A DNA stretch of 64,000 bases from a bacterium. GTDB taxonomy: Bacteria; Zhuqueibacterota; Zhuqueibacteria; Residuimicrobiales; Krinioviventaceae. The notes under the pieces are model-generated. The model ran no database searches, was not told the origin of the DNA, and worked only from the letters and a program-made list of their open reading frames with translations. Of this stretch, positions 17,925-26,472 are shown in pieces. The stretch is taken from assembly GCA_029561455.1 (NCBI GenBank), contig JAKQIY010000034.1, forward strand, positions 62,001-126,000, given 5' to 3'. How positions within the stretch are numbered: position 1 is the stretch's first letter; every line of letters starts with the position of its first letter. Made by a program: the position numbers and the translations under genes.

Positions 17925-18929
17925 ATGCGTTACTTTTTGATGATATTATGTATTGCCTGTTTGTGCGGATGTGACCGGTTTTCGCAACAGCCGGTACGGA
18001 TAGTTGCAATCGGCGATTCGATTACCCAGGGACGGGCCGCAGAGCCGGCAACCCAGAGTTTTCGTTACCCGTTATGGAAAAAACTGGTCGACGCCGGGGT
18101 TAAGTTTGATTTTGTCGGCTCGCTGAGCGGCGGATTTGAAGGCGACCCGGACTGGCCGGATTATAAAGGGCTGTCTTTCGACCGCGACCATGAAGGTCAC
18201 TGGGGCTGGAAAGCGGATAATATTCTGGAAAAATTACCGGGTTGGTTAGCAGGCTATACGCCGGATATGGCGTTGCTGCTGCTCGGTTCCAACGACCTGG
18301 ATAATACCGAAAGTGTTGCGCAAACAGGTGAAGAAATGAGCCAAATCATCGACCTGCTGCGCGCCGATAATCCTGATGTCATTATCTTTTTAGGATTGTC
18401 TATCAGTGAATGGAAAGCGTACCCGGCGCTGAGCGAGGCGTATATTGAACTGACGCGGCTAAAGACCACGGACAAATCGCCTGTCATCCCGGTGCGGCAT
18501 CATACCGGCTGGATTAGTGACCCGCAACAGCCGGGCACGCATACGGTGGACTGGGTGCATCCCAACCAGGCCGGGGATTTGAAACTGGCGCAGAACTGGT
18601 TCCGGGCGATGGCGCCGTATTTAAAAGTAAAAATTACCAATCATCCGCCTGTAGCGCAAATTATGACCAATACGATCAAGGGCCCGGCGCCGTTGGCGGT
18701 GGAATTTAATGCTTCGGGTTCCGCCGATCCCGATGGAAACATCACTTCATTCGGCTGGCAGTTTGGCGACGGCAGCAACCACGCCGGCGGAGAAAGTGTA
18801 AGTTATACATACAACACCCCCGGCGTCTATCAGGTCGAGTTAGGCGTTACCGATAACGTCGGCGATGAGGGTTTGGCGCGGGTGACAATAACGGTGAGCG
18901 AGTCGAAAGAAACATTATCCGTAGATTAA
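17925..18929 (+). CDS. SGNH/GDSL-family hydrolase lipoprotein with C-terminal PKD domain
   Basis: 334 residues. The start is ATG 17925, with GGAGGA at 17915-17920; an in-frame ATG 90 bases upstream lies inside the terminator stem region and is not credible. Signal peptide with lipobox-like LCGC (Cys16). SGNH blocks: AIGDSITQGR (nucleophile Ser), LLLGSNDLDN, and DWVHPNQAG with the catalytic Asp-His. A PKD domain follows (about 245-330, NASGSADPDGNITSFGWQFGDG). Likely a surface carbohydrate esterase, for example a deacetylase; exact substrate unknown. It converges with the next gene, 18 bases away. Confidence 0.85.
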   Translation: MRYFLMILCIACLCGCDRFSQQPVRIVAIGDSITQGRAAEPATQSFRYPLWKKLVDAGVKFDFVGSLSGGFEGDPDWPDYKGLSFDRDHEGHWGWKADNILEKLPGWLAGYTPDMALLLLGSNDLDNTESVAQTGEEMSQIIDLLRADNPDVIIFLGLSISEWKAYPALSEAYIELTRLKTTDKSPVIPVRHHTGWISDPQQPGTHTVDWVHPNQAGDLKLAQNWFRAMAPYLKVKITNHPPVAQIMTNTIKGPAPLAVEFNASGSADPDGNITSFGWQFGDGSNHAGGESVSYTYNTPGVYQVELGVTDNVGDEGLARVTITVSESKETLSVD

Positions 18930-18947
18930 ACAGGTGAAAATATCAGC

Positions 18948-19868
18948 TTACCTGATGAGTAGCATTTTTTTTATATCTGATTGTCCCTGGGTTGCCAGGT
19001 GATAAAAATACAATCCGGCGGGCAGAGAACGGGCATCGAGTTGGATGGAGTACATGCCGGGATGATAATAATGCCTGTTCAATAAACAAACTGTTTGCCT
19101 GCCGGATATATCTATAATAGACAGGGTAACCTCGCCGGGGTCAATTACTTCAAAGGGAATTAATGTTGCTGCATTAAAGGGATTGGGATAGTTTTGCAGC
19201 AATTTAAAAGTCTTGCACTTAAAAGTCCGTTCAGAAATACCTGTCGATATTTTTTCACCATATTCTTTGCCATTAACTCTGGCATAAACCATTTCAAACC
19301 TTCTGGAACTAATTTCTCCCCAATTTGTTAGTTGATATAACCCTAAATTTTCAGCCAGTTGATAACTGTACCCCGGAATAAAACTTTCCTGGTAAAAATG
19401 TTTCACTTTTGTCTGTTGATTAAATATAAATTCTACTTCTATCGCACCGAAAACATTCAACGGTGTAGACTCACAAACTGACGAACGCTGCGCCGCGCTG
19501 GAATCGCCAATCTCTGATTTCAAGCTGTCGATCAGGTATTCGTCTTTATAATACTTGGGATATTTATCGTTGTATCTGTAAACATTTCCGGTCAGCGAAT
19601 CCACTCTTTCGAATGTTAAAGTGATTTCGGGGTTATGCAGGTATTGTTTGGCAAGGATTTGATAGCTCTTACCGTTGGTCAGCAGCGTATCCCCGGTAAT
19701 GGTAACAGTAAAAGAATCTCTGTCAAATATATATGACATTTCAAATGTCGTTTCCACGTATTCCCAATAATTACCTGTGTGTAAGGGGTAAAAGGATAGG
19801 GCAGTGGTATCGATCTGAGCCAAACAGTTGGTGGTTAGAATTGCTAATAACACGATGATTTTTTTCAT
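18948..19868 (-). CDS. Secreted protein of unknown function with type IX secretion sorting domain
   Basis: 306 residues with a signal peptide (about 1-17, ending CLAQ). The body (20-215) has no family I recognise; it opens FYPLHTGNYWEYVET, a pattern seen in short secreted proteins of FCB bacteria. The last 80 residues are a Por-type C-terminal sorting domain: LLQNYPNPFNAATLIPFEV, then SIIDISGRQT, LPAGLYFYHLAT and the end KKMLLIR. This predicts export by the type IX system and surface attachment. GGAGGG is well placed before the minus-strand ATG. Confidence 0.75.
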   Translation of the reverse strand: MKKIIVLLAILTTNCLAQIDTTALSFYPLHTGNYWEYVETTFEMSYIFDRDSFTVTITGDTLLTNGKSYQILAKQYLHNPEITLTFERVDSLTGNVYRYNDKYPKYYKDEYLIDSLKSEIGDSSAAQRSSVCESTPLNVFGAIEVEFIFNQQTKVKHFYQESFIPGYSYQLAENLGLYQLTNWGEISSRRFEMVYARVNGKEYGEKISTGISERTFKCKTFKLLQNYPNPFNAATLIPFEVIDPGEVTLSIIDISGRQTVCLLNRHYYHPGMYSIQLDARSLPAGLYFYHLATQGQSDIKKMLLIR

Positions 19869-20706
19869 TATTTCCCTCCGTTACCAGCTTTAACCTGAAA
19901 GATGTATTTGTCTCGATTCAATGTCTATCACTTTCCACCCGGCGTGGCTGCAGTGAAATGCAAGTCTGTATTCTCAGTTCTGTATCTAGTTTATATGATT
20001 TTTTTGTAATTTTCAAGTGAAAACTAATAAAGGAGTAATATTAGTGAAAAATTGGCATCAGCATGATAAAAAATTGCAGATTGGATTTTAACCCATCATT
20101 CAGTTAATAAATAAATAATATTTTCGTAAAGAGCAAAGCAGCTGATCCCGGATTAATTTTATTTTTAAAAATACTTGTGCAAAAAGGCATACTCCGGTCA
20201 GAAATTATCATTATCCCGCTTTGCAACCCTCGGTGGAATTATTGTAAAAATTTCGCTATCAGTTCATTTCACGCAAAAACCAACCTTTGAAAACCTCGTT
20301 AGCTCCATAATGGACAATATCTTTTTTTTATAACAATACCAACATACAATTACAACTTGCTCATCCTGAATAAGGTTAGCAATTGTATGTGTTGCGCAAT
20401 ATGGTTATTAAAATGTAAAAAATGGCTTTTAACCTGTTAATAAAATTATTATTATTAAATGATAAAATTTATCAAGGACTAAAGGAAAAGTATTTGGAGT
20501 AACATACAATCCTGATATATCCTTGATGTAAAAACAAACTCCTTATCATTACTTGATTTTTTTTTAATAAATCCAAACCCTGAATTGAAGAGATGAATCG
20601 CAAGCTGGCAAATATATATTGATATCGACATTTTTCACCGTAAATAGAGTAATCTTTAAATACCTGTTTTCATTTCGTTAAATATTAATCAAAAAGGAGA
20701 AACCAA
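19869..20706. other. 838-base AT-rich gene-free region
   Basis: No convincing gene on either strand. It contains spaced inverted repeats: ACATACAATT at 20342-20351 with AATTGTATGT at 20381-20390, and ATCAAGGA at 20471-20478 with TCCTTGAT at 20520-20527. The 10-mer AACATACAAT at 20341-20350 recurs at 20501-20510, exactly 160 bases later. It presumably carries the promoters for the divergent secreted-protein genes; it may also be the remnant of a lost gene. Confidence 0.4.
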
Positions 20707-21747
20707 ATGAAATTTTTACAAACAGTTTTTGTCTTTGTATTAATGACAGCTTTTGCTGTTACGGCACAGGTCGATCCGGGGTCGGAAAATTTAAAACATT
20801 GGTGGCCGTTTGATGACGGCACCGCCAACGATCAAGCAGGTGAAGCCGATGGATATGTAAACGGCGACGCCGTCATCTCCGGTGGTTCTCTTCATATCAC
20901 TGATCTTGATGACTGGGTAGAAGTTTCCGGTGATGAAGTAGCCGTTAATAGTTTTATCGGTATTACTGTAGCTACCTGGTTTACAAGCATGGCCGACTCT
21001 AATAACGGTTACCACATGATTGTCTATTTTGGCGATTCTGTGAACGATTTGGGCTCCAATGGCTTGTTTATTTCACCCTGCAGAGGTAATGATGTCAGCC
21101 GTGCTGCTATTTCTTGCGGTAATGTATCCGCTCCCTATAATGCTGAAACTGGCGTGGATGGCCCGGAGACCAATGATGGACTATTGCATCATATGGCTAT
21201 GAGAATAAACGAAACGCAACTCTCATTTTTTGTTGATGGTGAATGGTTGGGCACTGCTGACCTGTCCGCTGCTAATACACTGGCAAGTATAAGTCCCAAT
21301 TTCGGTTATATCGGACGGGGCGGTTATAATGGCGACCCTGTATTCCGCAGCGTCGTTCATGACGTCCGGGTATACGACAGAGCGCTGGACGATGAAGAAA
21401 TCCTTTTTCTTTTTGAAAGCGGCCCTGGTGATTTAACCCAAATCGAAAATAACCCGGGTGAACAGCCGCAGGATTTTAACCTGGCTCAAAATTATCCCAA
21501 TCCCTTTAATCCAACTACTACGATAGAGTACTCGCTACCGGTTGCATCGAAAGCTACGCTGTCTGTTTATAATATGAGCGGCCAAAAAGTAGCCACATTG
21601 TCAAACGGTCTGCAGCAAGCAGGAACCTACAGCGTAACCTGGAACGGCGCCGATGATTTTGGCCGCCAGGTAAGCAGCGGGCTTTATATCTACAAGTTGG
21701 AAACAGAAACCTTTAGCCGCTCGGAAAAGATGTTATTAATGAAGTAA
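20707..21747 (+). CDS. LamG-domain secreted protein with type IX secretion sorting domain
   Basis: 346 residues with signal peptide (about 1-20, ending VTAQ). Residues about 25-235 form a LamG/concanavalin-like jelly roll (LKHWWPFDDGTANDQAGEAD, YIGRGGYNGDPVFRSVVHDV, VYDRALDDEEI), a fold that binds glycans or proteins. The C-terminal 80 residues are a Por sorting module: NYPNPFNPTTTIEYSLP, VYNMSGQKVATL, GLYIYKLETETF, SEKMLLMK. Predicted to be exported by the type IX system. AAAAGGAGA is ideally placed. A terminator follows the gene. Confidence 0.85.
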   Translation: MKFLQTVFVFVLMTAFAVTAQVDPGSENLKHWWPFDDGTANDQAGEADGYVNGDAVISGGSLHITDLDDWVEVSGDEVAVNSFIGITVATWFTSMADSNNGYHMIVYFGDSVNDLGSNGLFISPCRGNDVSRAAISCGNVSAPYNAETGVDGPETNDGLLHHMAMRINETQLSFFVDGEWLGTADLSAANTLASISPNFGYIGRGGYNGDPVFRSVVHDVRVYDRALDDEEILFLFESGPGDLTQIENNPGEQPQDFNLAQNYPNPFNPTTTIEYSLPVASKATLSVYNMSGQKVATLSNGLQQAGTYSVTWNGADDFGRQVSSGLYIYKLETETFSRSEKMLLMK

Positions 21748-21846
21748 AGCGCAAAAGTGCTGTTTTGGATGTAAATATAGTTTGGAGTTAAGATAATTCG
21801 GGTTTGAAACCTACCTGAATTAAGAAAAATATTCGCAGGGAATAAT

Positions 21847-21882
21847 ACAAGGGCGGCTTTTCAGTCGCCCTTGTATTTTGTT
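21847..21882 (+). terminator. Rho-independent terminator after the LamG gene
   Basis: Stem ACAAGGGCG at 21847-21855 pairs with CGCCCTTGT at 21866-21874, followed by ATTTTGTTT. It lies 100 bases after the stop codon. Confidence 0.8.
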
Positions 21883-22098
21883 TATATAAACAACCGACCT
21901 GAGCTTGACAAGATCAGCAGGGTGGGTTAACTTTTTATGCATCAATAATCAACCACAGTGGTAATGGGGAACTGGCAGATATTTGTAAATATCAGTTAAT
22001 GCTATTATTTACAATATTTTAAAAGCAATTAACCATTTCACGACGATAATTAGCTATCAATTTTTACTCAGCAAAGCGGAATATTTTTAAAAAATCAC

Positions 22099-22127
22099 TT
22101 GACAGGAGAGAAGAATTTTTGTAAATT
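22099..22127 (+). promoter_or_regulatory. Sigma-70 type promoter of the membrane protein/HTH operon
   Basis: A consensus -35 TTGACA at 22099-22104 is separated by 17 bases from TAAATT at 22122-22127. It lies 54 bases before the ATG at 22182 and directly abuts the candidate operator. Confidence 0.6.
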
Positions 22128-22128
22128 A

Positions 22129-22145
22129 ACTTTGTGATGCAAAGT
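22129..22145. promoter_or_regulatory. Candidate operator: 17-base inverted repeat
   Basis: ACTTTG at 22129-22134 and CAAAGT at 22140-22145 are separated by TGATG. The site covers the expected transcription start of the operon that encodes its own winged-helix regulator, so autorepression is a natural reading. Confidence 0.55.
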
Positions 22146-22181
22146 ACTTTAATATAAAAATAACTTTACAAGGAGTTAATT

Positions 22182-22775
22182 ATGGATCATCAACAAGTTC
22201 AGCAGGACCTTGCGATCATCAAGGATATGATCGAGAAAACCAAAAAAGAAACTGCCGATTCCGGGTACTTTTTTATTGGGCTGGGGCTTTTGTCCATTTT
22301 ATGTGTTATTGTCATCAGTTTTCTGGAATACAAAAGCATGGAACATCTGGTAGTCCCTATGTTTTTAGTAATGTTTTTTGCTTCCGGCGCTATCGGTTAT
22401 TTTACTGTTAACCGGCGTGAACAAAAGGATAAAGTAAAATCATACCCGAAAACAATATGTTACAGTGTGTGGTTTGCCTGTTCAGTACCGGTCGTAATAA
22501 CCGGTTTTCTGTTACCGATGCTCAAAGTAATTCCCTATAGCCTGGTACCGGTTCTTACTACGTTAATTTTAGGTATAGGTGTATTTGCTACCGGAGTAAT
22601 CTTTGAATCTCGTTATATTTACTGGAGCAGCGCTTTTTGGTGGGGCGGTGCAGTTGCAATTGCGTTAGTTCCTGGTTACGGGCGGGCGTTTATCATGGTA
22701 GGCATACTTTTATTTGGCTGGGTTTTACCCGGTATAATTTTAAACCGCCAATATAAAAAATATGGAGCGCGTTGA
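22182..22775 (+). CDS. Multi-pass membrane protein of unknown function
   Basis: 197 residues with a charged N-terminal helix (about 1-27) and about six hydrophobic segments (roughly 28-48, 57-73, 92-113, 118-137, 143-160, 168-186). I recognise no catalytic motif. AAGGAG is well placed before the ATG. It is the first gene of an operon with a small winged-helix regulator, a pairing common in Bacteroidota-type genomes, where the regulator often controls a membrane protein of unknown role. The promoter and operator upstream indicate regulated expression. Confidence 0.7.
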   Translation: MDHQQVQQDLAIIKDMIEKTKKETADSGYFFIGLGLLSILCVIVISFLEYKSMEHLVVPMFLVMFFASGAIGYFTVNRREQKDKVKSYPKTICYSVWFACSVPVVITGFLLPMLKVIPYSLVPVLTTLILGIGVFATGVIFESRYIYWSSAFWWGGAVAIALVPGYGRAFIMVGILLFGWVLPGIILNRQYKKYGAR

Positions 22776-22776
22776 C

Positions 22777-23091
22777 ATGAGCCATGAAGAATTACTGCAA
22801 TTGGACCCATTAATACATGCTCCGATCCGGCTGGCGATCCTGTCGATTCTGTGCACCGTAGATAACGCCAATTTCACTTTTTTAAAAGATTCTATAAACG
22901 TAACTGATGGGAATTTGAGCGCTCATTTAACAAAACTGCAAGAAGCGGGTTATATCGACATTCAAAAAACCTTTCGCGATAAAAAACCGCTTACCCTGTG
23001 CAGCGTTACCGGCGCCGGGCGCAAAGCTTTCCAAAACTATCTTGAACATATTCAACGTTTTGTGGAATCGCAAAAGCATGATGTTAAATAA
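22777..23091 (+). CDS. Winged helix-turn-helix transcriptional regulator (HTH_34 type)
   Basis: 104 residues. It matches the small PF13601-like winged-helix family: LDPLIHAPIRLAILSIL near the N-terminus, then FTFLKDSINVTDGNLSAHLTKLQEAGYI, the recognition helix and wing. I chose ATG 22777 (one base after the upstream stop), served by GGAG at 22764-22767 inside the previous gene; an in-frame ATG at 22762 would overlap that gene by 14 bases. It probably represses its own operon through the inverted repeat at 22129-22145. No sensor domain is present, so the inducing signal is unclear. Confidence 0.85.
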   Translation: MSHEELLQLDPLIHAPIRLAILSILCTVDNANFTFLKDSINVTDGNLSAHLTKLQEAGYIDIQKTFRDKKPLTLCSVTGAGRKAFQNYLEHIQRFVESQKHDVK

Positions 23092-23110
23092 GATGGCCGA
23101 TCAATTATCA

Positions 23111-23144
23111 AGAGGACAGATTTTGTAAACCTGTCCTCTTTTTT
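23111..23144 (+). terminator. Rho-independent terminator after the HTH gene
   Basis: Perfect 9-bp stem AGAGGACAG at 23111-23119 with CTGTCCTCT at 23131-23139, followed by five T residues. Confidence 0.88.
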
Positions 23145-23265
23145 AAAATTTATCAAGGGGAAATGGATTTAAACCATTAAATTATTGCTAAAATTCAGCG
23201 CTTTATAAAAAAGTGGTTTATTGTGAATAAAATTTTTATATTAAAAAAATAGAGAGAGGATTACT

Positions 23266-24099
23266 ATGCGCACGATGGGTGTTTTTGTACTTTTTCTGAT
23301 TATTGTATTATTTTACGGTTGTAAAGAACCCGCCGGTACTGAAAAAAAAGCTCCTCCGGTGGACAAAGACGGCTGGAAACTGGTGTGGTACGATGAATTC
23401 GACGGCAGCGGCGCGCCGAATTCCAAAAAGTGGGATCGCCCGGAATATAATCGCCGCAGCAATGATAACGGGCCTGATGGCTGGTGGCTCAAAGAAGACA
23501 GCTACCTGGACGGCGCCGGTAACCTGGTACTGCGCGCTAAAAAAATCAATAATCGCAATAGCGATAAGGATAGCTTTGATTATTCTACCGGCGCTATTCG
23601 TTCGTTCGGCAAGTTTGAACAGCAATTCGGCAAGTTCGAGATCCGCTGCCAGTTGCCCACCCAGCCGGGTTGGTGGGTAGCGTTCTGGCTCATGTCCGAA
23701 TCTGTAACAAATGTGGATAACAGCGGCCGTGATGGCACCGAGATTGACATTATGGAAGGATTCGGCTGGACCGACAAGATCAATTTTGCGCTGCATTGGG
23801 ATGGCTATGGCGATGCCCATAAAACCGATGGCAAAATGCTGCCCTTTGCGGGAATTCGCACCGGATTTCACACCTTTACCCTGGAATGGAGCGATTCGTT
23901 GTATGTGTTCTATGTCGATAGCCTGGAAGCGTGGCGCAGTAACGCCGGCGGAGTTTCCCAGGTGCCCGCGTATGTGAAAATTACCGGCGAGCTTTCCACA
24001 GAATCATGGGCCATCGGCCAATACTGGTCTAACAATCCGGCTCAGGCGGTGTTCCCGGATTCCTTTCTGGTCGATTATGTGCGGGTGTACAAAAAGTAG
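23266..24099 (+). CDS. GH16-family endo-glycanase lipoprotein
   Basis: 277 residues with an N-terminal hydrophobic segment ending FYGC (Cys19), read as a lipoprotein signal. The mature part is one GH16 jelly-roll domain: LVWYDEFDGSGAPNSKKW, then the catalytic signature EIDIME with nucleophile Glu159, Asp161 and acid/base Glu164, and the closing strand VDYVRVYKK. GH16 enzymes cut beta-1,3/1,4-glucans, agarose, carrageenan or similar; the subfamily cannot be set by eye, though the GRDGTEIDIMEGFG context resembles marine agarase/porphyranase-type members. GAGAGAGG precedes the ATG. Confidence 0.88.
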   Translation: MRTMGVFVLFLIIVLFYGCKEPAGTEKKAPPVDKDGWKLVWYDEFDGSGAPNSKKWDRPEYNRRSNDNGPDGWWLKEDSYLDGAGNLVLRAKKINNRNSDKDSFDYSTGAIRSFGKFEQQFGKFEIRCQLPTQPGWWVAFWLMSESVTNVDNSGRDGTEIDIMEGFGWTDKINFALHWDGYGDAHKTDGKMLPFAGIRTGFHTFTLEWSDSLYVFYVDSLEAWRSNAGGVSQVPAYVKITGELSTESWAIGQYWSNNPAQAVFPDSFLVDYVRVYKK

Positions 24100-24208
24100 T
24101 TGAGACGATTACCTGGTAATATCAGCTTTTTACGGCAGTGAACATCAGAATTTATTTGAAAAAAAATGTCATATTGTAGACCGGTGGTACAAATTTTAAG
24201 GATAGACT

Positions 24209-26344
24209 ATGAAGATTGCCAATAATTTCCGGCGCGTTTGTGTGTTCCTCTGCGGACTAGTTTGTTTTACTACAGCATCCTTTGCCGATGACGGCTACGA
24301 CCTGTGGCTCAAGTACACACCGATTACCAATACAGCGAAACTGCACCAATACCGGCAGTTCCTTAAATATATTGTAACGGGCGCCAGGACCTCAACTACT
24401 AACATTGCCATAAATGAACTGGAAAATGCACTGCAAGCTATGCTGGGTGTGAAAATCAAATCGGTAGGTTCCGTTAAAAAGGACGGCGCCCTGGTTATCG
24501 GCACACCGGCCAGTTCTTCAATTATAAAAAATCTCAATTACGGCACACGACTGGATTCGCTAGGCGCTGAAGGCTATATCCTGGCTGCGGAGAAAATCAA
24601 CGGCAAGCGAACCCTGGCGCTCGCAGCCAACAGTGATATTGGTTTACTGTATGGTGTATTTAATTTATTGCGGCTTATTCAGACCGGCGCGGATATAACC
24701 AATATCAATATTACTTCGAAACCGAAAATTCAGTTCCGCTTGCTCAACCACTGGGATAACCTGAACGGCAGCGTGGAACGCGGTTATGCCGGGAAATCCC
24801 TGTGGAACTGGAACGACCTGCCGGGCAAGCTTGATCCGCGCTATACCGATTATGCGCGCGCTAACGCCTCGCTGGGCATAAACGGTACGGTTATCAATAA
24901 TGTTAACGCCACGCCGCGTATCCTCACCGCCGAATATATTGAAAAGGTTGCCGCCCTGGCTAAGGTGTTTCGTCCGTACGGCATAAAAATGTTCCTTTCC
25001 ATTAATTTTTCCTCGCCGCTAAAGCCGGCATCCGGCCCGAATCAGCGCGGTGGCGTCGGCAATCTGGAGACTTCCGATCCGCTCGACCCGCAGGTGCGGC
25101 AGTGGTGGAAAGAAAAAGCGCACGAGCTGTACGCTGCGATACCGGATTTCGGTGGTTTTTTGGTCAAGGCCAATTCCGAAGGCCAGCCCGGCCCGAATGA
25201 TTACGGCCGCACCCAGGTGGATGGCGCCAATATGCTGGCCGAAGCGCTGGCTCCTTACAATGGCATTGTCATGTGGCGCTCGTTTGTGTACGACGCCGAA
25301 GTCGATCCCGACCGCGCCAAACGCGCTTACCTGGAATTTCAACCCAAAGACGGATTGTTCATGGAAAATGTATTTGTGCAGTCTAAAAATGGGCCGATAG
25401 ATTTTCAACCGCGCGAACCGGTGAGCCCCCTGTTCGGCGCCATGCCCAAAACTCCGTTGATGCTGGAACTGCAAATTACTCAGGAATACCTCGGTCATTC
25501 CAAGCACCTGGTTTACCTGGCGCCCATGTGGAAGGAATATTTAGAGTTCGATACTTTTGCGAACGGCAAAGGCTCGACCCTCGCCGGGATTGTGGACGGC
25601 TCGGTGCAGCATCAACACATGACAGGCATCGCCGGGGTGACCAACATCGGCAACGACCGCAACTGGTGCGGGCATTTGTTTGCCCAGGCGAACTGGTACG
25701 CTTTCGGACGGCTGGCCTGGGATCATTCGCTTCCGGCAGATCAGATCGCCGATGAGTGGATTCCCATGACCCTGAGTAAAGACGACCAGGTCATAGCCGC
25801 CATTAAAGCGATGATGCTTGGTTCGTGGGAGGCGTGCATAAATTATATGACTCCGCTGGGACTGCATCATATCATGCAGGAAGGTTTTCACTATGGCCCG
25901 CAGCCGGATTTTGCTAACAGCCGCGAAGACTGGACGTCGGTATATTATCACAAAGCGGACAGCATTGGCATTGGCTATGACCGCAGTTCTACAGGCAGCG
26001 CCTTTACCGCGCAGTACTTGCCGCCGGTGCGCGATCTGTTTGATAATATCGATACTTGTCCCGAAAAATACCTGCTGTGGTTCCATCATACGCCCTGGGA
26101 TCATCAAATGTCCTCCGGCCGGACCCTGTGGCATGAAATGTGTTTCCGCTATTACGCCGGTGTGGATTATGTATACAAAATGCAGCGGGACTGGCAATCG
26201 CTGGAAAAGCGCATTGACCCGGAAATCTTTGCCCATGTGCAAAAGAAATTGCAGGTTCAGGCCCAGGATGCCGCAATTTGGCGGGATACCTGTATTAACT
26301 ATTTTCAAAAATTTAGTAAAAGGCCGGTTACTGAGTTTAAATGA
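24209..26344 (+). CDS. GH67 alpha-glucuronidase, secreted
   Basis: 711 residues with a signal peptide (about 1-26, ending SFAD). All GH67 hallmarks are present: YDLWLKYTPI at the N-terminus, LLNHWDNLNGSVERGYAG near 178, KANSEGQPGPNDYGR near 320 holding the general acid Glu, and further acidic residues in GPIDFQPREP near 397 and LELQITQEYLG near 417. The enzyme removes 4-O-methyl-glucuronic acid from glucuronoxylan oligosaccharides. Many homologues are intracellular; this one carries an export signal. No xylanase or xylosidase is in the window. AAGGAT precedes the start. Confidence 0.92.
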   Translation: MKIANNFRRVCVFLCGLVCFTTASFADDGYDLWLKYTPITNTAKLHQYRQFLKYIVTGARTSTTNIAINELENALQAMLGVKIKSVGSVKKDGALVIGTPASSSIIKNLNYGTRLDSLGAEGYILAAEKINGKRTLALAANSDIGLLYGVFNLLRLIQTGADITNINITSKPKIQFRLLNHWDNLNGSVERGYAGKSLWNWNDLPGKLDPRYTDYARANASLGINGTVINNVNATPRILTAEYIEKVAALAKVFRPYGIKMFLSINFSSPLKPASGPNQRGGVGNLETSDPLDPQVRQWWKEKAHELYAAIPDFGGFLVKANSEGQPGPNDYGRTQVDGANMLAEALAPYNGIVMWRSFVYDAEVDPDRAKRAYLEFQPKDGLFMENVFVQSKNGPIDFQPREPVSPLFGAMPKTPLMLELQITQEYLGHSKHLVYLAPMWKEYLEFDTFANGKGSTLAGIVDGSVQHQHMTGIAGVTNIGNDRNWCGHLFAQANWYAFGRLAWDHSLPADQIADEWIPMTLSKDDQVIAAIKAMMLGSWEACINYMTPLGLHHIMQEGFHYGPQPDFANSREDWTSVYYHKADSIGIGYDRSSTGSAFTAQYLPPVRDLFDNIDTCPEKYLLWFHHTPWDHQMSSGRTLWHEMCFRYYAGVDYVYKMQRDWQSLEKRIDPEIFAHVQKKLQVQAQDAAIWRDTCINYFQKFSKRPVTEFK

Positions 26345-26354
26345 TCAAGTTGTT

Positions 26355-26442
26355 GGAGCGCATCCCTTTTATAGGATGCTATAAAAGCATCGCATAAAGG
26401 CGATGCACTCCGGAAAGTGTTGGGTGGGTCTTGACCTACCAC
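26355..26442. repeat. Three short hairpins within an outer inverted repeat
   Basis: GCATCC/GGATGC at 26360-26379 and GCATCG/CGATGC at 26387-26406 are enclosed by GGAG at 26355-26358 and CTCC at 26408-26411. A third hairpin, GTGGGTC/GACCTAC with one G-T pair, lies at about 26426-26441. They follow the GH67 gene but have no T-tract. They resemble the extragenic palindromes at 7433-7890 in style, not in exact sequence. Confidence 0.5.
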
Positions 26443-26472
26443 TTGAACATATTATCACCCTGGAAAGAAAAA

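Larger units (their letters stand above)
21883..22181. other. Remainder of the intergenic region upstream of the membrane protein/HTH operon
   Basis: Of the 434-base gap after the LamG gene, this part holds no visible gene. The last 85 bases contain a promoter and a 17-base inverted repeat, listed separately. Confidence 0.4.

Noticed and set aside
20341-20527. Spaced repeats as a CRISPR array
   Set aside because: Only two or three short copies, no regular spacers and no cas genes.
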